Source of the DNA: Chloroflexota bacterium
GTDB taxonomy: Bacteria; Chloroflexota; Dormibacteria; Dormibacterales; Dormibacteraceae
Length of the DNA stretch: 6,944 nt
NCBI GenBank assembly: GCA_005880175.1
Contig: VBJR01000200.1
Coordinates: 1-6,944 of the forward strand
Direction of reading: 5' to 3'
Shown here piece by piece: positions 1 to 6,123 of this stretch. How positions within the stretch are numbered: position 1 is the stretch's first letter; every line of letters begins with the position of its first letter. Made by a program: the position numbers and the translations under genes. The notes beneath the pieces were generated by a model, which saw only the letters and a program-made list of their open reading frames with translations, made no database searches and was not told the origin of the DNA.

Positions 1-749
1 GCGTGCAGCGTCGTCATCGAGCCGTCGTGGCCCGTGTTCATCGACTGCAGCATGTCCATCGCCTCCGGCCCGCGGCACTCGCCGACCACGATGCGGTCGG
101 GGCGCATGCGCAGGGCGTTGACGACCAGGTCGCGGATCGTGATCCGGCCGGTGCCGTCCAGGCCGGCCGGCCTGGCCTCCATGCGGACGACGTGGTCCTG
201 GCGGAGCTGCAGCTCGGCGGCGTCCTCGATCGTCACGACGCGCTCCGCCTCGGGGATGAAGCTCGAGAGGACGTTGAGCAGCGTCGTCTTGCCGGTGCCG
301 GTGCCGCCGCTGACCAGCAGGTTGGCGCGCGCCAGCACGCAGGCCCGGAGGAACCCGAAGAGGGTGGCGCTGCCGGTGCCGACGCGGACCAGGTCCTCGA
401 CCCGGAGCCGGTCGCGGGCGAACTTCCGGATCGTCAGGGTGGGCCCGTCGATCGACGCGGGGGGCAGCGTGGCGTTGACGCGCGAGCCGTCGGCCATGCG
501 CGCGTCACAGAGCGGCGTCCCCTCGTCGATGCGCCTGCCGACCGCGGTCACGATCCGGTCGATGAGCGCGCGCAGCTCGGCGTCCGAGGCGAACCGCGCC
601 TGGGTGAGGAACAGGGTGCCGCGCGTCTCGACGTACACCCGGTCGTACCCGATCACCATCACCTCGGTGACCTCGTCCTCGTCCATCAGGGGGCGCAGCG
701 GACCCAGGTCGACGCCCGGGTCCGCGACCGCCGTACGCATCTCCTTCAC
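1..749 (-). CDS. Second TadA/CpaF-type ATPase, short N-terminus, cut by the window edge
   Basis: 249 codons are visible of a second TadA/CpaF paralogue; the C-terminal part lies beyond base 1. It starts almost directly with the N2 domain (LGPLRPLMDEDEVTEVMV, residues 15-32), about 89 residues shorter at the N-terminus than the full-length TadA in this window. Catalytic motifs are intact: Walker A GGTGTGKTT (148-156), VVTIEDAAE (171-179), Walker B IVVGECRG (220-227) and GHDGSMTTLHA at the edge. Long stretches match the other TadA closely (CDAR-ADGSRVN, LRMRPDRIVVGECRG). The GTG at 749 has TAGGAGG (754-760) four bases upstream. Reading upstream in frame there is no ATG, GTG or TTG before a TGA at 855-857, so the short N-terminus is real in this sequence. 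It may be the first gene of a second tadABC set, or a regulator or partner of the first motor. Confidence 0.9.
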   Translation of the reverse strand, partial: MKEMRTAVADPGVDLGPLRPLMDEDEVTEVMVIGYDRVYVETRGTLFLTQARFASDAELRALIDRIVTAVGRRIDEGTPLCDARMADGSRVNATLPPASIDGPTLTIRKFARDRLRVEDLVRVGTGSATLFGFLRACVLARANLLVSGGTGTGKTTLLNVLSSFIPEAERVVTIEDAAELQLRQDHVVRMEARPAGLDGTGRITIRDLVVNALRMRPDRIVVGECRGPEAMDMLQSMNTGHDGSMTTLH

Positions 750-753
750 GTGG

Positions 754-760
754 CCTCCTA
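754..760 (-). promoter_or_regulatory. Ribosome binding site deciding the second tadA start
   Basis: TAGGAGG reads on the minus strand four bases before GTG 749. The next in-frame start, ATG at 740, would be 13 bases away, so the GTG is favoured. Confidence 0.7.
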
Positions 761-774
761 CTCGGTCAGGCGGC

Positions 775-806
775 GGACGCGCACGTCTGGACCGATGTGC
801 GCGTCC
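775..806 (-). promoter_or_regulatory. Long hairpin upstream of the second tadA
   Basis: Thirteen-base arms (775-787 and 794-806) around a 6-base loop form a very GC-rich hairpin, 12 Watson-Crick pairs plus one A-C mismatch in the minus-strand transcript (a G-U pair on the other strand). The near edge is 25 bases upstream of the GTG at 749 and 14 bases from the ribosome site, so it does not sequester that site directly. No T-run follows on either side, which argues against a standard intrinsic terminator. It could protect the tadC mRNA 3' end, mark a processing site, or be a DNA operator; which one cannot be told from sequence alone. Confidence 0.55.
780..800. repeat. Intergenic direct repeat, copy 1 (21 bp)
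   Basis: This 21-bp sequence is repeated without mismatch at 821-841; on the minus strand its core reads ATCGGTCCAGAC flanked by GCAC and GTGC. It is an imperfect palindrome: seven-base arms around a 6-base centre containing GGWCC. In this copy the symmetry continues outward (GGACGC at 775-780, GCGTCC at 801-806). Its place in the only sizeable gap of the cluster, just before the second ATPase, suggests an operator, a processing hairpin or a dispersed genomic repeat. I do not recognise the motif. Confidence 0.8.
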
Positions 807-820
807 GGGGGTCGTGGAAG

Positions 821-841
821 CGCACGTCTGGACCGATGTGC
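821..841. repeat. Intergenic direct repeat, copy 2 (21 bp)
   Basis: It is identical over 21 bases to copy 1, with starts 41 bases apart and a 20-base spacer (801-820). The flanks differ from those of copy 1 (GTGGAAG before, AGCTCC after), so identity is confined to the repeat and is not a simple tandem duplication of a larger block. It shares the inner seven-base arms but lacks the outer GGACGC/GCGTCC extension. It begins 18 bases past the tadC stop codon in the direction of transcription. Confidence 0.8.
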
Positions 842-859
842 AGCTCCCCTCATCTCATC

Positions 860-1810
860 TCAGGAGCCCCCGAACTGGTGCATCAGCAGCAGCACCGCGG
901 GGCCCAGCAGCACGATCCAGAGGCTGGGGAAGATGAAGATCACCATCGGGAAGAGCATCTTCAGGCCCGCCTTGGCGCCCAGCTCCTGGGCCCGCTGCCG
1001 CCGCTTCGCGCGCAGGTCGTCGGACTGGATGCGCAGGATGCGCGAGATGCCCGTGCCCAGCGCGTCCGACTGGACCACCGCCTGCGCGAAGCTGTTCACC
1101 TCGTCCACGCCCGACCGCTCGCCGAACTCGGCCATCGCGTCGCGGCGCGACCGGCCCAGGCGGATCTCGCGGAGCACCTGCGCGAACTCCGCCCCCAGCG
1201 TGTTCAGGTGGCGCTCGGCGACCTTCGCCATCGCCCCCTCGAACGTCAGACCGGCCTCGACGCAGACGCTCATGAGGTCCATCGCGTCGGGCAGGGTCGT
1301 CCGCAGCTCCTTGCGGGCGCGGGTGACGCGCGACGCCAGGAGGTAGCGGGGCGCGACCAGGCCGGCCCCGGCGCCGACCGCCGCCATGATCGGGATGTAG
1401 AGCGTGCGGCCCAGGACCAGGCCGAGCACCGCCCCGGCCAGCAGCCCGAGCACGGCCGCCACGTAGCGCACGGCCAGGAACTCGGTGGCCGACAGCCCGA
1501 GCGGCCGGCCGGCCAGGTTGAGCTGGCGCTGGAGCTCGACGCGTGCCGCATCGGGCGTGCGCCGGGCCATCGCGGCGGTGAACCACTGCGCCAGCGGCCC
1601 GAGGAGGCGCTGGTCCAGGCGCTGCTGGGACTCCACCTCGTCGAGGTTCAGGAGCTGTGGCGGGGGCGGTTCGTACGCGTCCAGCCGCTCGGCCACGACG
1701 TCCGCGACCGTGCGCGCCCGGGGCCGGAACGCGAGCACCGCGACCAGGACGCCGGCGGCGGCCACCGCCGCCCCCAGGACGATCACGATGGTGAAGGCGG
1801 TCAGGCCCAT
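860..1810 (-). CDS. tadC: TadC inner-membrane platform protein (T2SSF family)
   Basis: This 316-residue membrane protein is the TadC partner of TadB. A first membrane helix (about 5-27) is followed by a long cytoplasmic linker with a Pro-run (PPPPQLL, about 48-54) and the region VELQRQLNLAGRPLGLSATEF (91-111). Two adjacent helices (about 113-133 and 137-157) precede the T2SSF domain at about 170-290: LPDAMDLMSVCVEAGLTFEGA (173-193), LREIRLGRSRRDAM (213-226) and QSDALGTGISRILRIQSDDLR (247-267). A final hydrophobic segment spans about 284-310 (LFPMVIFIFPSLWIVLLGP). The ATG at 1810 lies 5 bases after the tadB stop. Its ribosome site is weak (only GAGAG next to the ATG), so translation probably depends on coupling with tadB. 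It is the last gene of the tight cluster before a 110-base gap. Confidence 0.9.
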   Translation of the reverse strand: MGLTAFTIVIVLGAAVAAAGVLVAVLAFRPRARTVADVVAERLDAYEPPPPQLLNLDEVESQQRLDQRLLGPLAQWFTAAMARRTPDAARVELQRQLNLAGRPLGLSATEFLAVRYVAAVLGLLAGAVLGLVLGRTLYIPIMAAVGAGAGLVAPRYLLASRVTRARKELRTTLPDAMDLMSVCVEAGLTFEGAMAKVAERHLNTLGAEFAQVLREIRLGRSRRDAMAEFGERSGVDEVNSFAQAVVQSDALGTGISRILRIQSDDLRAKRRQRAQELGAKAGLKMLFPMVIFIFPSLWIVLLGPAVLLLMHQFGGS

Positions 1811-1815
1811 GGCTC

Positions 1816-2724
1816 TCAGACGTTGATCCGCACGATGCGGCGGATGATGAAGTTGCCGGTGAGGATCAGGAGGGCCGCGCCCCCGAGCATGATCCAGCCC
1901 AGGAGGCTCTGCGTCATCGGCCGGAAGTACGTCGGGGAGATCACGAACAGCAGGAGGGCGACCGCGACGGGCATCAGGGTGACGATCCACCCCGACATGC
2001 GGCCCTGCGCGGTCGCCGTGGCGATCTCGCCCTTGATCCGCACCCGCTCGCGGATCGTGTGGGCGATCCGCTCCAGCGTGCCCGCCAGGTTGCCGCCGAC
2101 GGTGACCTGCACCAGCACCGCCGTGACCACCAGCTCCAGGTCCTCGCTCCCGGTGCGGCGCGCCAGGTTGTTCAGCGCGTTCTCGACGGACGCGCCGACC
2201 TTGAGCTCGCGGACGCAGCGGGCGAACTCCTCGGCGATGGGGGGGCGGGACTCGTTGGCGATCACCTCCAGCGCCTGGGGGAGGGCGTGGCCCGCCTTCA
2301 GGGCGTTCGCCATCAGGGTGAGGACGTCGCTGAGCTGGTCGTTCAGGTGCCGCAGCCGGCGCTGGATGCGGAAGCGGACGTAGAAGCCGGGCAGCAGCAG
2401 GCCGAGCACGGCCGCCGGCGGCACGGCGAGGCTCACGCCGAAGCGCAGGAGGGCGAGCAGGCCCAGCACGCCGGCGCAGGCCGCCTGCGCGACGATGTAC
2501 TCGGAGGGCCGGAGCCTGAGGCCCGCCCGGGCCAGGCGCTCCTCGAGCGTCGGCCGCCCGCGGCTGCGCTCCCGCTGGCTGAGTCGCTCGGTCATGCCCT
2601 GGAACGCCACGTCGAGCTGGCCGCGGAGGCCGCCCTCGGGGGCCGGCGAGCGGGCCATCGACACGAAGATCAGCAGGACGCCGGCGCCGGCGGCCGCGGC
2701 CAGGGCCAGCATCAGCAGGCCCAC
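1816..2724 (-). CDS. tadB: TadB inner-membrane platform protein (T2SSF family)
   Basis: The 302-residue polytopic membrane protein matches TadB of Tad systems. An N-terminal hydrophobic helix (about 1-22) is followed by a charged cytoplasmic stretch with RPTLEERLARAGLRLRPSEY (58-76). A hydrophobic hairpin follows (about 77-116). The T2SSF domain covers about 130-262 (LSDVLTLMANALKAGHALPQALE at 131-153, then VGGNLAGTLERIAHTIRER at 209-227). Two more membrane helices are at about 246-264 and 273-293, ending in a basic tail. The family forms, with TadC, the platform that couples TadA to pilin extrusion. GTG at 2724 lies 2 bases after the tadA stop; GAGGAG (2736-2741) is 11 bases upstream, somewhat long. 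An internal ATG at 2712 is possible but would trim the first helix and sits too far from any ribosome site. Coupled translation with tadA is likely. Confidence 0.9.
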   Translation of the reverse strand: MGLLMLALAAAAGAGVLLIFVSMARSPAPEGGLRGQLDVAFQGMTERLSQRERSRGRPTLEERLARAGLRLRPSEYIVAQAACAGVLGLLALLRFGVSLAVPPAAVLGLLLPGFYVRFRIQRRLRHLNDQLSDVLTLMANALKAGHALPQALEVIANESRPPIAEEFARCVRELKVGASVENALNNLARRTGSEDLELVVTAVLVQVTVGGNLAGTLERIAHTIRERVRIKGEIATATAQGRMSGWIVTLMPVAVALLLFVISPTYFRPMTQSLLGWIMLGGAALLILTGNFIIRRIVRINV

Positions 2725-2726
2725 GG

Positions 2727-4118
2727 TCAGTACAGCTCCTCGCGCGGCGGCTCCGCCGCCCGCTGGAACAGCCCGGCCGGCAGGTCCTCGCCCGCGGCGC
2801 GGAGGTGCTCCAGGTGGGAGGGCGGCGCGCCCGTGGCCGTGTGGTAGCCGAGGGCCGCGCCCTCTGGGGACACCCCGAGCTGCCGGTACTCGAACAGCTC
2901 CTGGTAGGTGACCTCCTGGCCCTCCAGACCGGTGATCTCGGTGATGCTCACGACCCGGCGGGCGCCGCCGCGCAGCCGCTGCATCTGGACGACCAGGTCG
3001 ACGGCGGCCGCGATCTGCTTCCGGATGGCCGGCATCGGCAGCTCGGCGCCCGCCATCAGCACCATCGTCTCCAGCCGGCTCAGCGCGTCGGCGGCCGAGT
3101 TGGCGTGGACCGTGCTCATGGAGCCCTCGTGCCCGGTGTTCATCGCCTGGAGCATGTCCAGCGCCTCGCCGCCTCGGCACTCGCCCACGACGATGCGGTC
3201 GGGCCGCATCCGCAGCGAGTTGCGGAGCAGCGCGCGGATGGGCACCTCGCCGGCGCCCTCCACGTTCGGAGGCCGCGACTCCAGGGTGATGACGTGCTCC
3301 TGCTGGAGGCGCACCTCGGCGGCGTCCTCGATCGTCACGATCCGCTCCGTGGCCGGGATGAACCCGGACAGGGCGTTGAGCAGCGTGGTCTTGCCCGACG
3401 ACGTGCCGCCCGAGACCAGGATGTTGAGGCGGGCGCGCACGGCGGCGGCCAGGAACTGCATCATGTCGGCCGTGCAGCTCCGCGACCGGGCCAGGTCCTG
3501 GACGGTGACCATGCCCACCGAGAACTTGCGGATGCTCATGCACGCGCCCCTGAGCGCCAGCGGCGGGATGACCACGTTGACGCGGGAGCCGTCGGCGAGC
3601 CGGGCGTCGCACATCGGCGAGCTCTCGTCCACGCGGCGGTCCACCGAGCTCACCACCCGGTCGATCACGAGCTTGAGCTGGCGGTCGCTCTCGAAGACCA
3701 CGTCGCTGAGCTGGAGGCGGCCGGCCCGCTCGACGTAGACCTGGCGCGGGTGGTTGATCAGGATCTCGGTGATGTCGGGGTCGGCGAGCAGCGGCTCGAG
3801 CGGCCCGAGGCCGAGGACGTCGTCGAGCAGCGACTCGACCAGGAGGTCGAAGTCCGCCCGCGTGAGCGCCTGCCGGGCCGAGCGGACGTGCGTCTCCGTG
3901 AGCTCGACGATCAGGGCCCGCACCGCGTCCCGGTCGCTCAGGTCGATGCCCCCGGCCGAGAGCTCCACGAGGTCCGCGTGGATGCTCGCCTTCGCCTCCA
4001 GCAGGTCGGGCCTGAGCTGGCCCCTGGCCCTGCGCTCGGGCTCCGGCACCGTGGCGGCGGGCGCGGGGCGGCGCGGCTGATCCCGACCCGACCCGCCGAT
4101 CCGCTCCAGCATGCTCAC
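2727..4118 (-). CDS. tadA: TadA/CpaF-type pilus assembly ATPase (full length)
   Basis: This 463-residue secretion ATPase of the PilB/VirB11 superfamily, TadA/CpaF branch, is expected to power pilin polymerisation from the cytoplasmic face as a hexamer. A variable N-terminus (1-37) leads to a helical region (about 38-100) and then the N2 domain beginning LGLGPLEPLLADPDITEI (102-119). Walker A is GGTSSGKTT (237-245), the Asp box lies in IVTIEDAAE (260-268), Walker B is IVVGECRG (309-316), and the His box lies in GHEGSMSTVHAN (329-340). The C-terminal tail (YHTATGAPPSHLEHL, then GLF) is typical of CpaF. GTG at 4118 is chosen because GGAGGA (4126-4131) is 7 bases away and GTG overlaps the HEAT stop as GTGA; the ATG at 4112 would be 13 bases from that site. 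All motifs look intact, and the gene sits directly before tadB and tadC as in other tad loci. Confidence 0.93.
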   Translation of the reverse strand: MSMLERIGGSGRDQPRRPAPAATVPEPERRARGQLRPDLLEAKASIHADLVELSAGGIDLSDRDAVRALIVELTETHVRSARQALTRADFDLLVESLLDDVLGLGPLEPLLADPDITEILINHPRQVYVERAGRLQLSDVVFESDRQLKLVIDRVVSSVDRRVDESSPMCDARLADGSRVNVVIPPLALRGACMSIRKFSVGMVTVQDLARSRSCTADMMQFLAAAVRARLNILVSGGTSSGKTTLLNALSGFIPATERIVTIEDAAEVRLQQEHVITLESRPPNVEGAGEVPIRALLRNSLRMRPDRIVVGECRGGEALDMLQAMNTGHEGSMSTVHANSAADALSRLETMVLMAGAELPMPAIRKQIAAAVDLVVQMQRLRGGARRVVSITEITGLEGQEVTYQELFEYRQLGVSPEGAALGYHTATGAPPSHLEHLRAAGEDLPAGLFQRAAEPPREELY

Positions 4119-4798
4119 GTCAGCGTCCTCCGGGCGCGGCCGGCGGGGAGCAGGCGGCGCAGACCGCGCGGCCGCGCGTCCACCCGGGCGCCGGCCGCCA
4201 CCGCCCCCGGCGCCAGGGCGCCGAGCCGCCGGAGCGCGCCGCGGGCCGACTGGCGGGCTCGCGGGCCGGCGTCGAACAGGGCGTCGATGAGCAGGGGGAC
4301 GACCTTCTCGTCGCCCAGGGCGCCGAGGGCGTGGTAGGCGGCCGTCCGCTCCGGCTCGGAGCCGCCGGCCATCTCGATCAGCAGCGGCTGGATCGCGATG
4401 GTCCGCCCGCGCAGGCCGGCCGCGAGCGCCAGCAGCGGCCGGACGCCGCGGTTCCCGGCCTGCTGCAGGGCCGCCTCCAGGTAGTGGTCGGGGGCGCAGC
4501 GGGCGAGCTCCCGCGCCAGGCGGCCGGTCGGGACGCGGCGCGTGCGCGCGGCCCGCACCAGGGCGTCCGCGGCCCGCGCCCCGCCGACCTGGCCCAGGGC
4601 GCCGGCGGCGGCGGCCCGGACCCGGGGGTGGGGGTCGAGCAGGCGGTCGGCGAGCAGCGGCACCGCGGCCTCCAGGCGGGCGGTGCCGCAGCTGTGGATG
4701 CTGGCGGCGCGGACGTCGGGGTCCGGGTGGCGGAGCCCGTCCAGCATGTCGTCGGAGACGCCGGAGGTCGGGGTGGCCCGCCGGCGGAACCAGCTCAT
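4115..4798 (-). CDS. HEAT-repeat protein embedded in the tad operon
   Basis: The 227-residue protein is a helical-repeat scaffold of the HEAT / PBS-lyase-like type. Two repeat blocks are clear: about 17-85 (LRHPDPDVRAASIHSCG, LLDPHPRVRAAAAGALGQVG, then AADALVRAA) and about 134-194 (LLIEMAGG, ERTAAYHALGALGDEKVVPLL, ARQSARGALRRLG). Residues 95-132 are more divergent helices. The C-terminus (about 205-227) is strongly basic and not repeat-like. There is no signal peptide or membrane helix; the N-terminus MSWFRRR is short, basic and aromatic. The ATG at 4798 is preceded by GGAGGAGGA seven bases upstream, inside the end of the cpaE-like gene, whose stop is 3 bases away. Its own stop overlaps the next GTG. 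The family mediates protein-protein contacts; a role as adaptor between the TadZ-like protein and the TadA motor is inferred from position only. No enzymatic motif is seen. Confidence 0.8.
   Translation of the reverse strand: MSWFRRRATPTSGVSDDMLDGLRHPDPDVRAASIHSCGTARLEAAVPLLADRLLDPHPRVRAAAAGALGQVGGARAADALVRAARTRRVPTGRLARELARCAPDHYLEAALQQAGNRGVRPLLALAAGLRGRTIAIQPLLIEMAGGSEPERTAAYHALGALGDEKVVPLLIDALFDAGPRARQSARGALRRLGALAPGAVAAGARVDARPRGLRRLLPAGRARRTLT
4126..4131 (-). promoter_or_regulatory. Ribosome binding site deciding the tadA start
   Basis: GGAGGA lies inside the 3' end of the HEAT gene, seven bases before GTG 4118. The GTG shares four bases (GTGA) with the HEAT stop codon, a classic coupling arrangement. 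It favours GTG 4118 over ATG 4112. Confidence 0.7.
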
Positions 4799-4801
4799 GA
4801 G

Positions 4802-6112
4802 TCAGTCCTCCTCCTTGCGGTTGCGTGCCCCTTCCACGATGTCCGCCAGCTGGCGGGCGGCCCGCGCGATCTCGCTCTTCGGCGTGCTGGTCACGAGCAT
4901 CGTCCCGGCCAGCGCCGCGCGATCGGCCCGGCCGCCGTCGGGCCGCACGTCCACGGCGGGCGCGATGCCCAGGGCGCGCTCGACCGACTCGCGAGGGACC
5001 GCGGCGTCCGCCTGCCGCTGGTTGAGCACGATGGTGATCCGGTCGTCCGGGATGTGGAGCTCCCGGAACAGCTCGAGGGCCTCGCGGGCTCCCTTCAGGC
5101 TCTGGAGCTCGGGCGAGACGACCATCACCAGGTGGCGCGCGAGGTCGCACACGCCGAGCGTGAAGCCGCCCAGCGAGCTCCCGAGGTCCACGACGACGTC
5201 GCGGAACGCGCCGCGCACCGTCTGGAGCGCGGTCGTGACCTGCTCGGTGGTGAGCAGCTCCGACTCGGCCAGCCGCAGCGTCGCGGGCAGCAGCAGGAAG
5301 CCCGACTCGTGCGGCATGGCCGCGCTGGTCAGCGCGTCCCGCAGCTCGGTGGACGTCCCCAGCGACCCGCTCCAGGAGGCCCGGGCCAGGCTGTCCGTCG
5401 GGACCAGTCCCGCGAGCAGCGCCGCCGGCGCGTAGGGCAGGTCGAGGTCCACCATGAGGACCTGGCCCGGGTGGCCCTGCGCGAGCTGCGCCGCCAGGTT
5501 GAGGGCGATCGTCGTGCGCCCGACGCCTCCCCTGGGCGAGTACAGGGCGACGATCGGCGCGTCGCCGGCGGGCAGCTCGGCATCGCGCCGCGCCCGATCG
5601 GCCAGGGCGCGGTAGCCCGTCTCGCGGTTCGCCACCTGCTGCCGCAGCTCCGCGCCCACCGGGTCGTCCGCCGGGACGACGGCGCGCAGGGCGGTCAGGT
5701 CGAGCGCCAGCACGCGGCAGTCGGTCGCCGCGACCACGGCGACCGGGCTGGGCTCGCCGAGCAGCGCCGAGCCGCCGCACATGTCGCCCTCGCGCAGTCC
5801 GGCCAGGCGGGCCGGCGCCTCGCCCTCGTCGCCGGCCGTCACGTGGCAGGCGCCGCGGTCGATCAGGTAGATGCTGTCGCCGGTCGTCCCGCGCTGGACC
5901 AGCGTGGCGCCGGACGCCAGCTCCACCGGCCGTGCCCGGCGGGCCAGGCGGTGGAGCGCGTGGTCGGGCAGCGCGAAGAGGGCGGCGGCCTGCTCCAGGA
6001 CGCCCAGGTACCGGATGATCTGGCTCGGCCGGGGTCTCCCGTCGGGGGCCCGCGCGGGCCGCGCGTCTCCGGCCGCGGGCGCGGCGGCGTCGTGGCGGAA
6101 CGGGATCGACAC
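4802..6112 (-). CDS. cpaE: CpaE/TadZ-like MinD-family ATPase with N-terminal cyclic-nucleotide-binding-like domain
   Basis: This 436-residue protein probably acts as the TadZ/CpaE localisation factor of the pilus. After a disordered Pro/Ala-rich N-terminus (1-30), residues about 38-146 form a CRP-like cyclic-nucleotide-binding fold (GATLVQRGTTGDSIYLIDRG, then LREGDMCGGSALLGEPSP, then CRVLALDL). The Glu and Arg of the phosphate-binding cassette are absent: G114 stands for Glu and S122/P123 for Arg, so classical cAMP binding is doubtful. Residues about 185-430 are a SIMIBI/MinD-ParA domain: the P-loop reads SPRGGVGRTT (192-201) with Arg in place of both lysines, and VLMVDLDLPYAP (218-229) carries the Walker A-prime/B aspartates. 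Later strands (DVVVDLGSSLGG, LVMVVSPELQSLK, ITIVLNQ) match CpaE. The start is GTG at 6112, with GAGGAGG (6117-6123) overlapping the cpaB stop. Canonical CpaE/TadZ usually has a receiver-like N-terminus instead. Family is confident; ligand binding is unknown. Confidence 0.85.
   Translation of the reverse strand: MSIPFRHDAAAPAAGDARPARAPDGRPRPSQIIRYLGVLEQAAALFALPDHALHRLARRARPVELASGATLVQRGTTGDSIYLIDRGACHVTAGDEGEAPARLAGLREGDMCGGSALLGEPSPVAVVAATDCRVLALDLTALRAVVPADDPVGAELRQQVANRETGYRALADRARRDAELPAGDAPIVALYSPRGGVGRTTIALNLAAQLAQGHPGQVLMVDLDLPYAPAALLAGLVPTDSLARASWSGSLGTSTELRDALTSAAMPHESGFLLLPATLRLAESELLTTEQVTTALQTVRGAFRDVVVDLGSSLGGFTLGVCDLARHLVMVVSPELQSLKGAREALELFRELHIPDDRITIVLNQRQADAAVPRESVERALGIAPAVDVRPDGGRADRAALAGTMLVTSTPKSEIARAARQLADIVEGARNRKEED
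4806..4814 (-). promoter_or_regulatory. Ribosome binding site of the HEAT-repeat gene
   Basis: GGAGGAGGA, encoded in the last codons of the cpaE-like gene, is seven bases before ATG 4798. Its strength supports the HEAT gene being translated at a level comparable to its neighbours. Confidence 0.7.
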
Positions 6113-6116
6113 GCGC

Positions 6117-6123
6117 CCTCCTC
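6117..6123 (-). promoter_or_regulatory. Ribosome binding site of the cpaE-like gene
   Basis: GAGGAGG overlaps the TGA stop of cpaB and lies four bases before GTG 6112. This supports the GTG start and coupling to cpaB. Confidence 0.65.

Noticed and set aside
775..806. Intrinsic terminator after tadC
   Set aside because: The stem is strong but no T-run follows it on the minus strand, and it lies close to the next start codon.
780..841. Start of a CRISPR array (two direct repeats with a 20-base spacer)
   Set aside because: There are only two repeats, the 20-base spacer is too short, no cas genes are near, and the gap is fully bounded by tadC and the second tadA.
3450..3720. Possible recombination or gene conversion between the two tadA copies
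   Set aside because: The copies are similar along conserved motifs but differ throughout in codons and residues; no long stretch of identical DNA was apparent by eye, so no recent conversion can be claimed.
4110..4118. Possible frameshift joining the HEAT gene and tadA
   Set aside because: The junction is a normal GTGA stop/start overlap with its own ribosome site; both proteins have complete, expected ends.
797..4337. Long plus-strand open frames (for example 797-2383, 2059-2847, 2805-4337)
   Set aside because: They lie opposite well-supported tad genes, have His/Arg/Ala/Gln-rich translations without recognisable domains, and are what high-GC antisense frames usually look like.
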